Source: CAZGUG01 sp964529035 (lineage in GTDB: Bacteria; Bacillota; Clostridia; Ch29). From it: a DNA stretch of 36,843 nt. Positions 22,678-29,291 of the stretch are shown piece after piece; the stretch's first letter is position 1; each line of letters opens with the position of its first letter. A model generated the notes under the pieces. That model ran no database searches, was not told the DNA's origin, and saw nothing but the letters and a program-made list of their open reading frames with translations. The DNA is taken from assembly GCA_964529035.1 (NCBI GenBank), contig CAZGUG010000016.1, forward strand, positions 1 through 36,843, in the 5' to 3' direction. The position numbers and the translations under genes were made by a program.

Positions 22678-22693
22678 AGCAAGGTTCATGCCA
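22678..22693 (-). promoter_or_regulatory. Sigma-54 (-24/-12) promoter of the AOR operon
   Basis: On the minus strand: TGGCAT-GAACC-TTGCT. GG and GC are exactly 12 bases apart, against the consensus TGGCAC-N5-TTGCW, with one deviation. Predicted start of transcription is near 22667, about 26 bases before the AOR ATG. The gene immediately upstream encodes a sigma-54 activator, which makes a chance match unlikely. Confidence 0.85.
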
Positions 22694-22697
22694 ATAC

Positions 22698-22734
22698 AAA
22701 ACTCCCCCGAAACCGAGGGGTTTCGAGGGAGTTT
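22698..22734 (-). terminator. Terminator of the sigma-54 activator gene
   Basis: AAACTCCC...GGGAGTTT with inner CGAAACC/GGTTTCG pairing makes a nearly continuous stem of about 16 bp with a 4-5 base loop; on the minus strand a short T-rich tail (GTTTTGT) follows. It lies between the activator's stop and the AOR promoter, so the two transcripts are separate. Confidence 0.8.
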
Positions 22735-22754
22735 GGAAGCATTGTACGGCAGCC

Positions 22755-22771
22755 TGTTCCATATAGAAACA
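22755..22771. promoter_or_regulatory. Candidate activator site 1 (TGTTCC-N5-GAAACA)
   Basis: TGTTCC-ATATA-GAAACA, an imperfect inverted repeat centred about 96 bases upstream of the predicted AOR start, the usual distance for enhancer sites of sigma-54 activators. Its twin is at 22790. Confidence 0.6.
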
Positions 22772-22789
22772 CAGAAGCTGCCGGCACCC

Positions 22790-22806
22790 TGTTACATCTC
22801 GGAACA
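22790..22806. promoter_or_regulatory. Candidate activator site 2 (TGTTAC-N5-GGAACA)
   Basis: TGTTAC-ATCTC-GGAACA has the same half-sites and the same 5-base spacer as the site at 22755, and is 35 bases further upstream (near 3.3 helical turns). It overlaps a perfect 17-base inverted repeat TCGGAACAGTGTTCCGA (minus strand; 22799-22815) that lies within the last codons of the activator gene. Confidence 0.6.
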
Positions 22807-24750
22807 CTGTTCCGAAATGGGGTTGGTTATTCGGTGGTTTTTGATTTTCCTATAGAGGGTATTTCGGCCTATTCCCAGCACTTTTGCACTTTTGCTTATA
22901 TTTCCGTTGCAAAGTTTTAGTACCTTAATTATGTGCTGCTTTTCGGCAGCCGAGAGGCTGAATGCTCCTTCTTCATCCAGGACTGCAGCTTCCTGGGCCA
23001 TTATACTGAATGGTACCCCAGCATTTTCTGGTAAGACGTTATTTCCATTGCCAATAGCATCCGGAATGCTCTCGGTGTTTATCATCCAATCCACTAGGTT
23101 TTCCAGTTCCCTTACATTTCCCGGCCATTCGTATTCCAGCAGGGATTCCATGAAACCATCAGGGACTTTCACGCTTCTCCGGTTCATTTTTTTCGATTTG
23201 GTTGTCATAAAAAATTCAAAAAGGAGGGGAATATCCTCTTTTCTTTCACGCAAAGGCGGAAGCCGTATCGGCAAAACATTTAGCCTGTAAAACAGATCCT
23301 TGCGAAAATTCCCCTTTTTTACTTCGGCATAAAGGTTTTTATTGGTGGCAGCAATAATTCTGACATTGACTATTGTATTCTTAATGCTTCCGACCCGGCT
23401 TACAATACCCTCTTCAATAACCCTGAGCAGCCTGATCTGCAAATCCAACGGCATTTCTCCTATTTCATCAAGAAAGACCGTTCCTCCGTCTGCAATTTCA
23501 AATTTCCCCGGGTGTCCGCCGGTTTTTGCCCCGGTAAAAGCACCCTGCTCATATCCGAATAATTCCGCCTCAATTAGGTTTCGTGGTATGGCGCCGCAGT
23601 TTATTGCGACAAAGGGTTCATCCCGCCTGTTGCTGCAGTTGTGTATTGCCTGTGCAAAAAGCTCCTTGCCGGTACCGCTTTCACCCATTATCAGGATATT
23701 CGAACCGCTGTCTGCCACCTTCCTGGCAAACTCTATTATCTGAAGGAACTTTTTGTCTTTGCCAATTATCTTATCAAAGGTATATATAGCCTGGCGTCCC
23801 ATAATCCTGTTGGCAAGCTTTCTTATTTTTTTCACTTCCTTGAACACTAAAACGATATTCTTTAAGTTTTGCTCACCGTCAAGAATAGGATAGGTAGATA
23901 AGTTGAACTGGAGTTTATTTTTCCTGGCATTTACAAAGACATCCTCATCCATAACACTTTGCCCGGAAAGGCTGGCTGCTTTTACCCTGTCCCATCCCTC
24001 AAACAGGTTCCATATTTTTATTTTCTTCATCTCATCGGTATTGTAGCCGAACATATCGGCGACATATCGGTTAACTGTTAAAATGTTTCCATCCAGGTCA
24101 GATGTAAGTATCCCAGCGATTATGGAATCTATGACAGCTTCGGTATACATCTTTGCCATTGACAGTTCCTGGGCATATTTCTTTATTTCAAGCATTTTTT
24201 CTATTGCATTTGCCGCGGCCACCACCATACCAAGGGTGTGGGAATGTACGGACTCGCTGTAGCCTGTTAAATCAAGGGTTCCGATAATATTGTCCTTAGT
24301 GTCTCTGATTGGTGAAGCCGAGCAGGTCCAGCGGTGGTAGACCTTAACATAATGCTCTTTTCCCGATACTTGTACCGGTTTGCCCTCCACCAGTGCAGTT
24401 CCCATTGCATTTGTTCCTATGCTTTTTTCATCCATGTACGCACCGGGTATCATTTTGAAGGAAAAGGCCTTTGAGAGTATTTCTTCATCTCCGATCAGGC
24501 TCAGTATGCAGCCTTCTTCATCGGTAAGAATCGAAAAGAAGTTAGATCCCTTCACGAAATTATACAATTGATTCATGAAAGGTTCTGCCGTGACTATCAA
24601 TTCCCTTTTTGCTTCCAACTTTTCAAACAGCTGGTTCCCATATATAATTTTTCCGCTGTAAACCCTTTCTATATCAACACTATAACTTTGGCACCTTTTA
24701 TGGGATTTTTTAATGTGGTCTTTTTTGTCCAAGCTATGCGGGTTATTCAT
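22792..24750 (-). CDS. AcoR-like sigma-54-dependent transcriptional activator (GAF-PAS-AAA+-Fis)
   Basis: 652 residues. N-terminal ~190 residues: GAF-like sensor of the AcoR type (DEKSIGTNAMGTALVEGKPV, YHRWTCSASPIRD). PAS domain about 200-310. AAA+ domain about 330-560 with Walker A GESGTGKE, the sigma-54 contact loop GAFTGA, Walker B GGTVFLDEIGEMP and the RLNVLPIRLPPLRER region. C-terminal Fis helix-turn-helix IIKVLKLCNGNISKSAKVLG. It opens sigma-54 promoters when the sensor is engaged. The start at 24750 follows AGGGGGAGA. The AOR operon immediately downstream has a -24/-12 promoter and paired sites, so this is very probably its activator. Ligand unknown; an aldehyde, alcohol or acid is a fair guess. 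Confidence 0.93.
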   Translation of the reverse strand: MNNPHSLDKKDHIKKSHKRCQSYSVDIERVYSGKIIYGNQLFEKLEAKRELIVTAEPFMNQLYNFVKGSNFFSILTDEEGCILSLIGDEEILSKAFSFKMIPGAYMDEKSIGTNAMGTALVEGKPVQVSGKEHYVKVYHRWTCSASPIRDTKDNIIGTLDLTGYSESVHSHTLGMVVAAANAIEKMLEIKKYAQELSMAKMYTEAVIDSIIAGILTSDLDGNILTVNRYVADMFGYNTDEMKKIKIWNLFEGWDRVKAASLSGQSVMDEDVFVNARKNKLQFNLSTYPILDGEQNLKNIVLVFKEVKKIRKLANRIMGRQAIYTFDKIIGKDKKFLQIIEFARKVADSGSNILIMGESGTGKELFAQAIHNCSNRRDEPFVAINCGAIPRNLIEAELFGYEQGAFTGAKTGGHPGKFEIADGGTVFLDEIGEMPLDLQIRLLRVIEEGIVSRVGSIKNTIVNVRIIAATNKNLYAEVKKGNFRKDLFYRLNVLPIRLPPLRERKEDIPLLFEFFMTTKSKKMNRRSVKVPDGFMESLLEYEWPGNVRELENLVDWMINTESIPDAIGNGNNVLPENAGVPFSIMAQEAAVLDEEGAFSLSAAEKQHIIKVLKLCNGNISKSAKVLGIGRNTLYRKIKNHRITNPISEQCSEM

Positions 24751-24812
24751 CGGAATCTCCCCCTTGGATTCATACAACCTTAAATAGCAATATTTTCCGT
24801 ATTTATTAATTA

Positions 24813-24821
24813 ATTATAACA
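24813..24821 (-). promoter_or_regulatory. Extended -10 promoter for the activator gene
   Basis: TGTTATAAT on the minus strand, an extended -10 (TGnTATAAT), about 65 bases before the activator's ATG in an AT-rich stretch. No good -35 is seen. Divergence from other genes does not apply: the gene upstream is on the same strand but is closed by a terminator at 24885. Confidence 0.45.
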
Positions 24822-24884
24822 TATCGCATAAGGCAGGTATATCCGTCATTTGGATATATTTTATAAATTTGTATAAAAAACCGA

Positions 24885-24915
24885 AGGCGGCCGTCCTTTT
24901 ACGACGGCCGCCTTG
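24885..24915 (-). terminator. Terminator after the Mrp ATPase gene
   Basis: AAGGCGGCCGTC pairs with GACGGCCGCCTT around a 7-base loop; on the minus strand CGGTTTTTTAT follows. A strong rho-independent terminator closing the DUF134-mrp transcript. Confidence 0.88.
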
Positions 24916-24939
24916 GTCTTGAGGGGTCCAGAATGCATG

Positions 24940-25767
24940 CTATTTTTCCAGTATTTCAGCAGTTTTGTCAAGCCAATCGCCTTCAAAGTCTTCAATCAGT
25001 CCTTTGTCGCAGGCGGATGCAATCTTCGGGTCAATGGGAAGCTTTCCAAGCACCTGTATCCCGTGCCTGTTCGCAACTTCCGCTATATGACTTTCGCCGA
25101 ACACTTTAATCTCCCTGCCGCAGTCGGGGCACTTGAGATAGGACATGTTTTCTACAATGCCTATTACCGGTACGTTCATTTTTTCTGCCATGTTTACGGC
25201 TTTGGATACTATCATCGACACCAATTCCTGCGGCGAGGTAACTATAATGATACCGTCAATCGGCAGGGACTGGAACACCGTCAGTGCAACGTCGCCGGTA
25301 CCCGGAGGCATATCGATAAACATATAGTCAACATCGCCCCATATCACATCGGTCCAAAACTGTTTAACCGTATTGGAAATCAAAGGGCCTCTCCAGACCA
25401 CCGGGTCGGTGGCATTTTTAAGCAGCAGGTTTATAGACATAATATCTATTCCGGTTCTGCTTTCGGTGGGCAGCAGTCCGTTTTCGTCTGCCACTGCCAT
25501 GCCCTTAATGCCGAAGGCCTTTGGTATGGAGGGCCCCGTTATATCCGCGTCAAAGACTGCTGTCCTGTGTCCCCTGCGATTCATCAGTACTGCCAGCAAA
25601 GACGCTACAAGGGATTTTCCGACACCGCCCTTGCCGCTTATTACGCCGATTACTTTTTTTATATTGCTTAGTTCATGGGGTTTTGCTGAAAAATCAGTTT
25701 GTTTTTCTTTTCTTTCACTGCATTCTTCGCCGCAGGCGCTGCAGTTTTGATCACAATTTTCGCTCAT
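24940..25767 (-). CDS. Mrp/NBP35-family ATP-binding iron-sulfur carrier
   Basis: 275 residues. The N-terminal extension is Cys-rich (CDQNCSACGEEC, about residues 4-15), as in NBP35-type proteins. A deviant Walker A, SGKGGVGKSLVA, starts near residue 44, followed by DADITGPSIPK, DMPPGTGDVALT and the C-terminal YLKCPDCGREI (CPxC) that binds a bridging Fe-S cluster in the dimer. Family members carry and transfer [4Fe-4S] clusters, or are linked to metalloprotein assembly. A DUF134 gene lies 23 bases upstream and is the likely first full gene of the same transcript. AAGGAG is 9 bases before the ATG. Confidence 0.93.
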   Translation of the reverse strand: MSENCDQNCSACGEECSERKEKQTDFSAKPHELSNIKKVIGVISGKGGVGKSLVASLLAVLMNRRGHRTAVFDADITGPSIPKAFGIKGMAVADENGLLPTESRTGIDIMSINLLLKNATDPVVWRGPLISNTVKQFWTDVIWGDVDYMFIDMPPGTGDVALTVFQSLPIDGIIIVTSPQELVSMIVSKAVNMAEKMNVPVIGIVENMSYLKCPDCGREIKVFGESHIAEVANRHGIQVLGKLPIDPKIASACDKGLIEDFEGDWLDKTAEILEK

Positions 25768-25790
25768 TTCGTAACTCTCCTTTTGATTTG

Positions 25791-26150
25791 TTATTCAAGT
25801 TCTTTTCCGTGCCTGTGCCTGTAGCACCGCCTGCACCCGTGAGGGCGTTCATACCGGTCGCACAGTTCATAGTCACCGCCTTCTATTTTTAGTATTCTGC
25901 CGTCCACCAGCAATTCGGCAAGTTTTCTACGGGCATCATTATAAATCCTCTGAACGGTTGTACGTGCCACATTCATTTTTTCAGCGCATTCCTCCTGCAC
26001 CATCCCTTCCATGTCAATTAAACGAATGGTTTCATATTCGTCAACCGTCATTATTATGGGATCGCTTTCAGAAGCCTGTATGTCGAGGGGTCCGAAAAGG
26101 TCAGTCTGAGGCAGGCTGCATACCTTTCTCCATTTTCTTGGTCTGGGCAA
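25791..26150 (-). CDS. DUF134 DNA-binding protein (TTG start)
   Basis: 119 residues. The family opening (M)PRPRKWRKVCSLP appears here as LPRPRKWRKV, read from a TTG at 26150 with GGGAGGTG 8 bases upstream; the ATG at 26157 is in another frame. A helix-turn-helix follows (DEYETIRLIDMEGMVQEECA and MNVARTTVQRIYNDARRKLA), then a basic, Cys-containing tail ending CDRYERPHGCRRCYRH. DUF134 proteins are predicted DNA-binding regulators that often travel with Mrp/NifX-type genes, as here. It shares a transcript with the Mrp ATPase and may control metal-cluster genes; that is inference. Confidence 0.88.
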   Translation of the reverse strand: MPRPRKWRKVCSLPQTDLFGPLDIQASESDPIIMTVDEYETIRLIDMEGMVQEECAEKMNVARTTVQRIYNDARRKLAELLVDGRILKIEGGDYELCDRYERPHGCRRCYRHRHGKELE

Positions 26151-26224
26151 TTCATATACACCTCCCGAATCGGCGTTATCCGAAAGGCCGTCCCCAGCGG
26201 ACCGGTTCTGTCTCTTGTCGGCAT
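26054..26224 (-). pseudogene. DUF5320-like leader ORF overlapping DUF134
   Basis: A 56-residue frame with a very good ribosome site (TTAAAGGAGGCTGTCAAA then ATG at 26224). Its first residues, MPTRDRTGPLGTA, match the conserved opening of small DUF5320 proteins (MPxxDRTGPxG), which often accompany DUF134 and Mrp genes. After about 20 residues it changes frame relationship and runs through the DUF134 gene in a different frame, so the rest is not DUF5320. It looks like a DUF5320 gene whose 3' part was deleted, leaving a leader that now translates into the DUF134 start region and may couple its initiation. Confidence 0.5.
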
Positions 26225-26269
26225 TTTGACAGCCTCCTTTAATTGTTGCCAACTGTTGATTATAATTAT

Positions 26270-26297
26270 ATTATACCCCATTATGAACATATGACAA
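26270..26297 (-). promoter_or_regulatory. Sigma-A promoter of the DUF134-mrp transcript
   Basis: On the minus strand TTGTCA (26297-26292), 16-base spacer, TATAAT (26275-26270). Near-consensus; start predicted near 26263, about 40 bases before the leader ATG at 26224. Confidence 0.8.
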
Positions 26298-26319
26298 TAA
26301 TAATTTTTATAAGTTTTTA

Positions 26320-26348
26320 TTGACGAGTACATATTACCGTGATATTAT
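26320..26348 (+). promoter_or_regulatory. Sigma-A promoter of the MarR-type gene
   Basis: TTGACG (26320-26325), 17-base spacer, TATTAT (26343-26348), with a second TATAAT overlapping at 26346. Start predicted near 26355, at the edge of the palindrome at 26357-26377, so the bound repressor would shut off this promoter. Confidence 0.75.
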
Positions 26349-26356
26349 AATAATAT

Positions 26357-26377
26357 ATATTACGAATAACGAAATAT
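26357..26377. promoter_or_regulatory. MarR operator 1: ATATTACG-N5-CGAAATAT
   Basis: A 21-base palindrome with one mismatch between half-sites (ATATTACG and ATATTTCG), lying right at the predicted marR transcription start. The same element recurs before the ArsA-family gene at 26922. Confidence 0.7.
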
Positions 26378-26395
26378 TCGATGGAGGAATAATTG

Positions 26396-26878
26396 ATGAA
26401 GGCTAACAGCGTATTATACGATTTTTTGGTTGACAACCTAAAAACCTTCTTTTTTCCGGAGGACTGGCTGGAGTTGGACCTGAATTTCTCCAAGACTGAG
26501 CTTATGGCCCTGATGGTGGTGGACAGGTACGGGGAAGTCAGTATGAGCCAAATATGTGATGCCTTGAATATACCAATGAGTACCTCCACAGGTATTGTGG
26601 ACCGTATGGTGAAGAAGGGTTTTCTGCACAGAGAGCGAAGCGATATCGACAGGCGGGTAGTGGTGGTGGCCATGACAGAAAGGGGAAGAGAGGTATTTCG
26701 GTATTTTAGGGATATGCTAACCGGTTACCTGGAGCAGATTGAATCAGCCCTTACCGAGGAGGAGAAACAGCTTTTGTACAGGATTTTCACAAAAATAATT
26801 GCTGTTATAAACAGCGAGAAAGAACCGGAGCATGGCGGGGAAGAGGCAGCACCGGTAAATAAAATTGATATAGAATAG
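26396..26878 (+). CDS. MarR-family transcriptional regulator
   Basis: 160 residues from the ATG at 26396 (GGAGGAAT 7 bases upstream). Winged helix-turn-helix: MSQICDALNIPMSTSTGIVD (about 60-80) is the recognition unit, and RERSDIDRRVVVVAMTERG is the wing with the MarR signature DxRxxxxxLTxxG (here as AMTERG). The helices before and after would form the dimer. A short acidic tail (EPEHGGEEAAP) is unusual. A near-perfect palindrome over its own promoter and a second copy before the arsA-like gene downstream point to self-control and control of that gene. Ligand not known. Confidence 0.93.
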   Translation: MKANSVLYDFLVDNLKTFFFPEDWLELDLNFSKTELMALMVVDRYGEVSMSQICDALNIPMSTSTGIVDRMVKKGFLHRERSDIDRRVVVVAMTERGREVFRYFRDMLTGYLEQIESALTEEEKQLLYRIFTKIIAVINSEKEPEHGGEEAAPVNKIDIE

Positions 26879-26889
26879 AATTTGAATCG

Positions 26890-26913
26890 GTGCCCATAAA
26901 ACTGGGCGTTTCT
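26890..26913 (+). terminator. Weak terminator after marR
   Basis: GCCCA-TAAAAC-TGGGC followed by GTTTCTTT. The stem is only 5 bp, so termination is likely partial; the ArsA-family gene may also get read-through from marR. Confidence 0.45.
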
Positions 26914-26921
26914 TTAAACAT

Positions 26922-26942
26922 ATATTACGACATGCGAATTAT
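26922..26942. promoter_or_regulatory. MarR operator 2: ATATTACG-N5-CGAATTAT
   Basis: Same left half as the marR operator, same 5-base centre length, right half with one change; 11 consecutive bases (ATATATTACGA) are identical between the two. It overlaps a TATACT -10-like hexamer (26940-26945), about 45 bases before the ArsA-family ATG, the position expected for repression. Confidence 0.62.
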
Positions 26943-26989
26943 ACTTAAAATGAAATATGTTTGACAGATTTCAAAAGGGAGGTTTTAAT

Positions 26990-28195
26990 ATGAGAATTAT
27001 TCTTTATACAGGGAAAGGCGGAGTGGGCAAGACCAGCATTGCGGCCGCTGCGGCGATAAGGAGTGCGGACAGGGGGTTAAGGACTCTGGTGGTCAGCGCC
27101 GATGCAGCCCACAGCCTTGGGGACTGCCTGGACAGACGGCTGGCACCCGAACCGGAGGAAATTCAGCCCAACCTCTGGGCACAGGAGATAGACATTACCC
27201 ATGAGGTGGAAAAGGGCTGGGGACTGGTCCAGGAGTATTTCACAAAGCTCTTTACCTCAAAGGCTGTAAAGGATATAACCACAGAGGAACTGACGGTATT
27301 TCCCGGAATGGAAGACCTGATGAGCCTTATTAGAATACTAAAATATTACAGGGAAAACACCTTTGATGTCATTATAATAGACTGTGCTCCTACCGGTGAA
27401 ACCCTGGCGCTTTTGAGCTTTCCGGATATGTTCCGGTGGTGGATGGATAAATTGTTTCCCATAAAGCGCAAGGCTGCCAAAATTGCAAAGCCTATAGTTG
27501 AGCCCCTAGTGGGGGTACCGGTGCCCGGGGACGACGTGATGGCAGAGTTTGAGAAGGTTTATCGCCAGCTGGATGAGATGAGACAGATATTCACAGACGG
27601 CGAAACCACAAGCATACGGATTGTGGTGAACCCGGAAAAAATGGTGGTGAAGGAAGCACAGCGCAGTTTCACATACTTAAACCTTTATGACTATAAGGTG
27701 GATTCTATCATAGTAAACAGGGTTATTCCCGGAGAGGTAACAGACCCGCACTTTAAAATCTGGAAGGATATACAGGGCAGATACGGAGATATGATAAGGG
27801 AAAGTTTCAATCCGGTACCCATTTTCCGTGCACCGCTGTTTGAGAAAGAGGTTGTCGGAACCGAGATGTTAAAAAGGCTGGGGGATGCCATTTACGGGAA
27901 AGAGGACCCCACGTCGGTGTTTTACCGTCAGCGTACCCAGCAGTATCATAAGGAAGGAGACCATTACCTGCTGTCCATATACATGCCCTTTGTGGATAAA
28001 AAGGAATTGTCTTTAAGTCAAAAGGGCGAGGAGCTTATAATCCGGGCGGGGCTGACTAAACGCACCATGGTCCTGCCGCGCACTCTGCGCAGTCACAGCG
28101 TAAAAGGGGCAAAATTCGAGAAGGACCGGCTGAACATTGTATTAAGGGGTGAAAAGTATGGAGAGGAGTCTGATGGACAGAATAATCGCTCTTAA
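26990..28195 (+). CDS. ArsA/GET3-family ATPase
   Basis: 401 residues from the ATG at 26990, which follows AAAGGGAGG. Deviant Walker A TGKGGVGKTSIAAA at about residues 7-20, switch I region SADAAHSLGDCLDRRL, DVIIIDCAPTGETLALL (about 115-131), and the NRVIPGEVTDPHF segment near 235. A C-terminal domain of about 85 residues (from DHYLLSIYMPFVDKKEL) resembles the small heat-shock-like domain found at the end of bacterial ArsA-type ATPases. There is no ArsB pump or ArsR here, and the Cys triad of arsenite-binding ArsA is not obvious, so a chaperone/targeting role is more likely than arsenic efflux. A MarR operator precedes it. Confidence 0.92.
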   Translation: MRIILYTGKGGVGKTSIAAAAAIRSADRGLRTLVVSADAAHSLGDCLDRRLAPEPEEIQPNLWAQEIDITHEVEKGWGLVQEYFTKLFTSKAVKDITTEELTVFPGMEDLMSLIRILKYYRENTFDVIIIDCAPTGETLALLSFPDMFRWWMDKLFPIKRKAAKIAKPIVEPLVGVPVPGDDVMAEFEKVYRQLDEMRQIFTDGETTSIRIVVNPEKMVVKEAQRSFTYLNLYDYKVDSIIVNRVIPGEVTDPHFKIWKDIQGRYGDMIRESFNPVPIFRAPLFEKEVVGTEMLKRLGDAIYGKEDPTSVFYRQRTQQYHKEGDHYLLSIYMPFVDKKELSLSQKGEELIIRAGLTKRTMVLPRTLRSHSVKGAKFEKDRLNIVLRGEKYGEESDGQNNRS

Positions 28196-28367
28196 GCTTG
28201 AAGCGCTTAATTTAATTGTGCATTCGTTACCCGAGCCCTTAAGGGACCAGGCAGCCAGGAACGTAAGGGAGCTTATTGAGGCTATGCACAGCATGACGGG
28301 GGAATACCTCGCCCGGGAGGGGCGGGCGGAAGAAGAAAATGTTTTACGAAGGGTGGACATACAGTAA
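28158..28367 (+). CDS. Small conserved-context protein after the ArsA-like gene
   Basis: 69 residues from the ATG at 28158, overlapping the end of the ATPase gene by 38 bases in another frame. AAGGGGTGAAAAGT lies upstream. It is predicted to be helical (MDRIIALKLEALNLIVHSLP, QAARNVRELIEAMHSMTGEY) with alternating charge, without membrane segments or Cys. Codon use matches its neighbours. The overlap suggests translational coupling and a partner role for the ATPase. No family recognised; the gap at 28381 begins shortly after. Confidence 0.7.
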   Translation: MERSLMDRIIALKLEALNLIVHSLPEPLRDQAARNVRELIEAMHSMTGEYLAREGRAEEENVLRRVDIQ

Positions 28368-28380
28368 TAAACATAGAAAA

Positions 28381-28480
28381 NNNNNNNNNNNNNNNNNNNN
28401 NNNNNNNNNNNNNNNNNNNNNNNNNNNNNNNNNNNNNNNNNNNNNNNNNNNNNNNNNNNNNNNNNNNNNNNNNNNNNNNN
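28381..28480. other. Assembly gap (100 N)
   Basis: Placeholder-length N run between the small ArsA-linked gene and the response regulator. One or more genes or a promoter could be missing. Confidence 0.99.
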
Positions 28481-28598
28481 TGCGTTTTGTGATGAAAGCA
28501 TGAAATTTTGGGGTAAAATGCTTACGGGTACTTTTTTATGTTAATATTTATATAACAAACCGCTTGAAAGTAAAAACCATGGTGAAGAAGGTGAAAAC

Positions 28599-29291
28599 AT
28601 GGCTAAGGAAAGGATTCTTGTGGTGGACGACGAGGCCGGTATACGGGAGATGATTAAAGAGTATTTTGCGCCGGAAGGATATATCATTGACCAGGCGGCG
28701 AACGGCATTGAAGCCCTTGAGTTATTTGCAAAAAGCAGATATTCCCTGGTTATTCTTGATATTATGATGCCAAAGATGGACGGATGGACGGTGTGCAGGG
28801 AGATACGCAAGTCCTCCCAGACACCGGTAATTATGCTTTCCGCAAGGGGCGAGGAATACGACAAGCTTTTCGGCTTTGAACTGGGTGTTGACGATTATAT
28901 GGTTAAGCCCTTCAGTCCGAGGGAACTCTTGGCAAGAAGCAGGGCGGTAATCCGGCGCAGCCAAAGCCCCGGTCAAAAAAGTATCAAAAACACCGTCGAA
29001 TTTGACGGGCTTAAAATAGATTTTGATTCGAGGAATGTAACTATAAACGGTAAACCGGTAACGCTTACCCCCAAGGAATACGAACTTTTAAGCTTTTTTG
29101 CCGAAAATTCCAGCAGGGTTTTTTCCCGTCAGCAGCTTTTGAGCGAAGTGTGGGGCTATGATTTTTTCGGTGATGTGAGAACGGTGGACACCCATATAAA
29201 AATGCTGAGGGAAAGCCTTGGGGAATATAGAAAGTTTATAGTTACCGTATGGGGGACAGGCTACAAATTCGAAGCGGGAGATGCAAAATGA
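28599..29291 (+). CDS. OmpR/PhoB-family response regulator
   Basis: 230 residues. Receiver domain 1-118 with the acidic pair Asp10/Asp11, phospho-acceptor Asp54 (in VILDIMMPKMDG) and Lys103 (in YMVKPFSPREL). The winged-helix DNA-binding domain covers about 130-228 (LTPKEYELLSFFAENSSRVF, VRTVDTHIKMLRESLG and the closing VWGTGYKFE). The stop codon overlaps the kinase ATG (ATGA). OmpR-type regulators bind direct repeats with 10-11 base spacing; two such repeats, seven bases with a four-base gap, are seen before the DUF2680 gene and the lipoprotein gene. Confidence 0.95.
   Translation: MAKERILVVDDEAGIREMIKEYFAPEGYIIDQAANGIEALELFAKSRYSLVILDIMMPKMDGWTVCREIRKSSQTPVIMLSARGEEYDKLFGFELGVDDYMVKPFSPRELLARSRAVIRRSQSPGQKSIKNTVEFDGLKIDFDSRNVTINGKPVTLTPKEYELLSFFAENSSRVFSRQQLLSEVWGYDFFGDVRTVDTHIKMLRESLGEYRKFIVTVWGTGYKFEAGDAK

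Noticed and set aside
24913..25671. Long + strand open frame antisense to the Mrp gene
   Set aside because: The Mrp protein on the minus strand has a full set of family motifs; the + frame has an odd, Tyr/His-rich composition and no ribosome site.
26151..26252. Longer N terminus for DUF134 (from 26252)
   Set aside because: The family begins at the PRPRKWRK segment; the upstream residues are not conserved-looking, and the GGGAGGTG before TTG 26150 fits initiation there.
28495..28560. Possible terminator just after the second gap (AGCAT...ATGCT, then a T-run)
   Set aside because: The stem is broken and the gene it would end is hidden in the gap; not strong enough to list.
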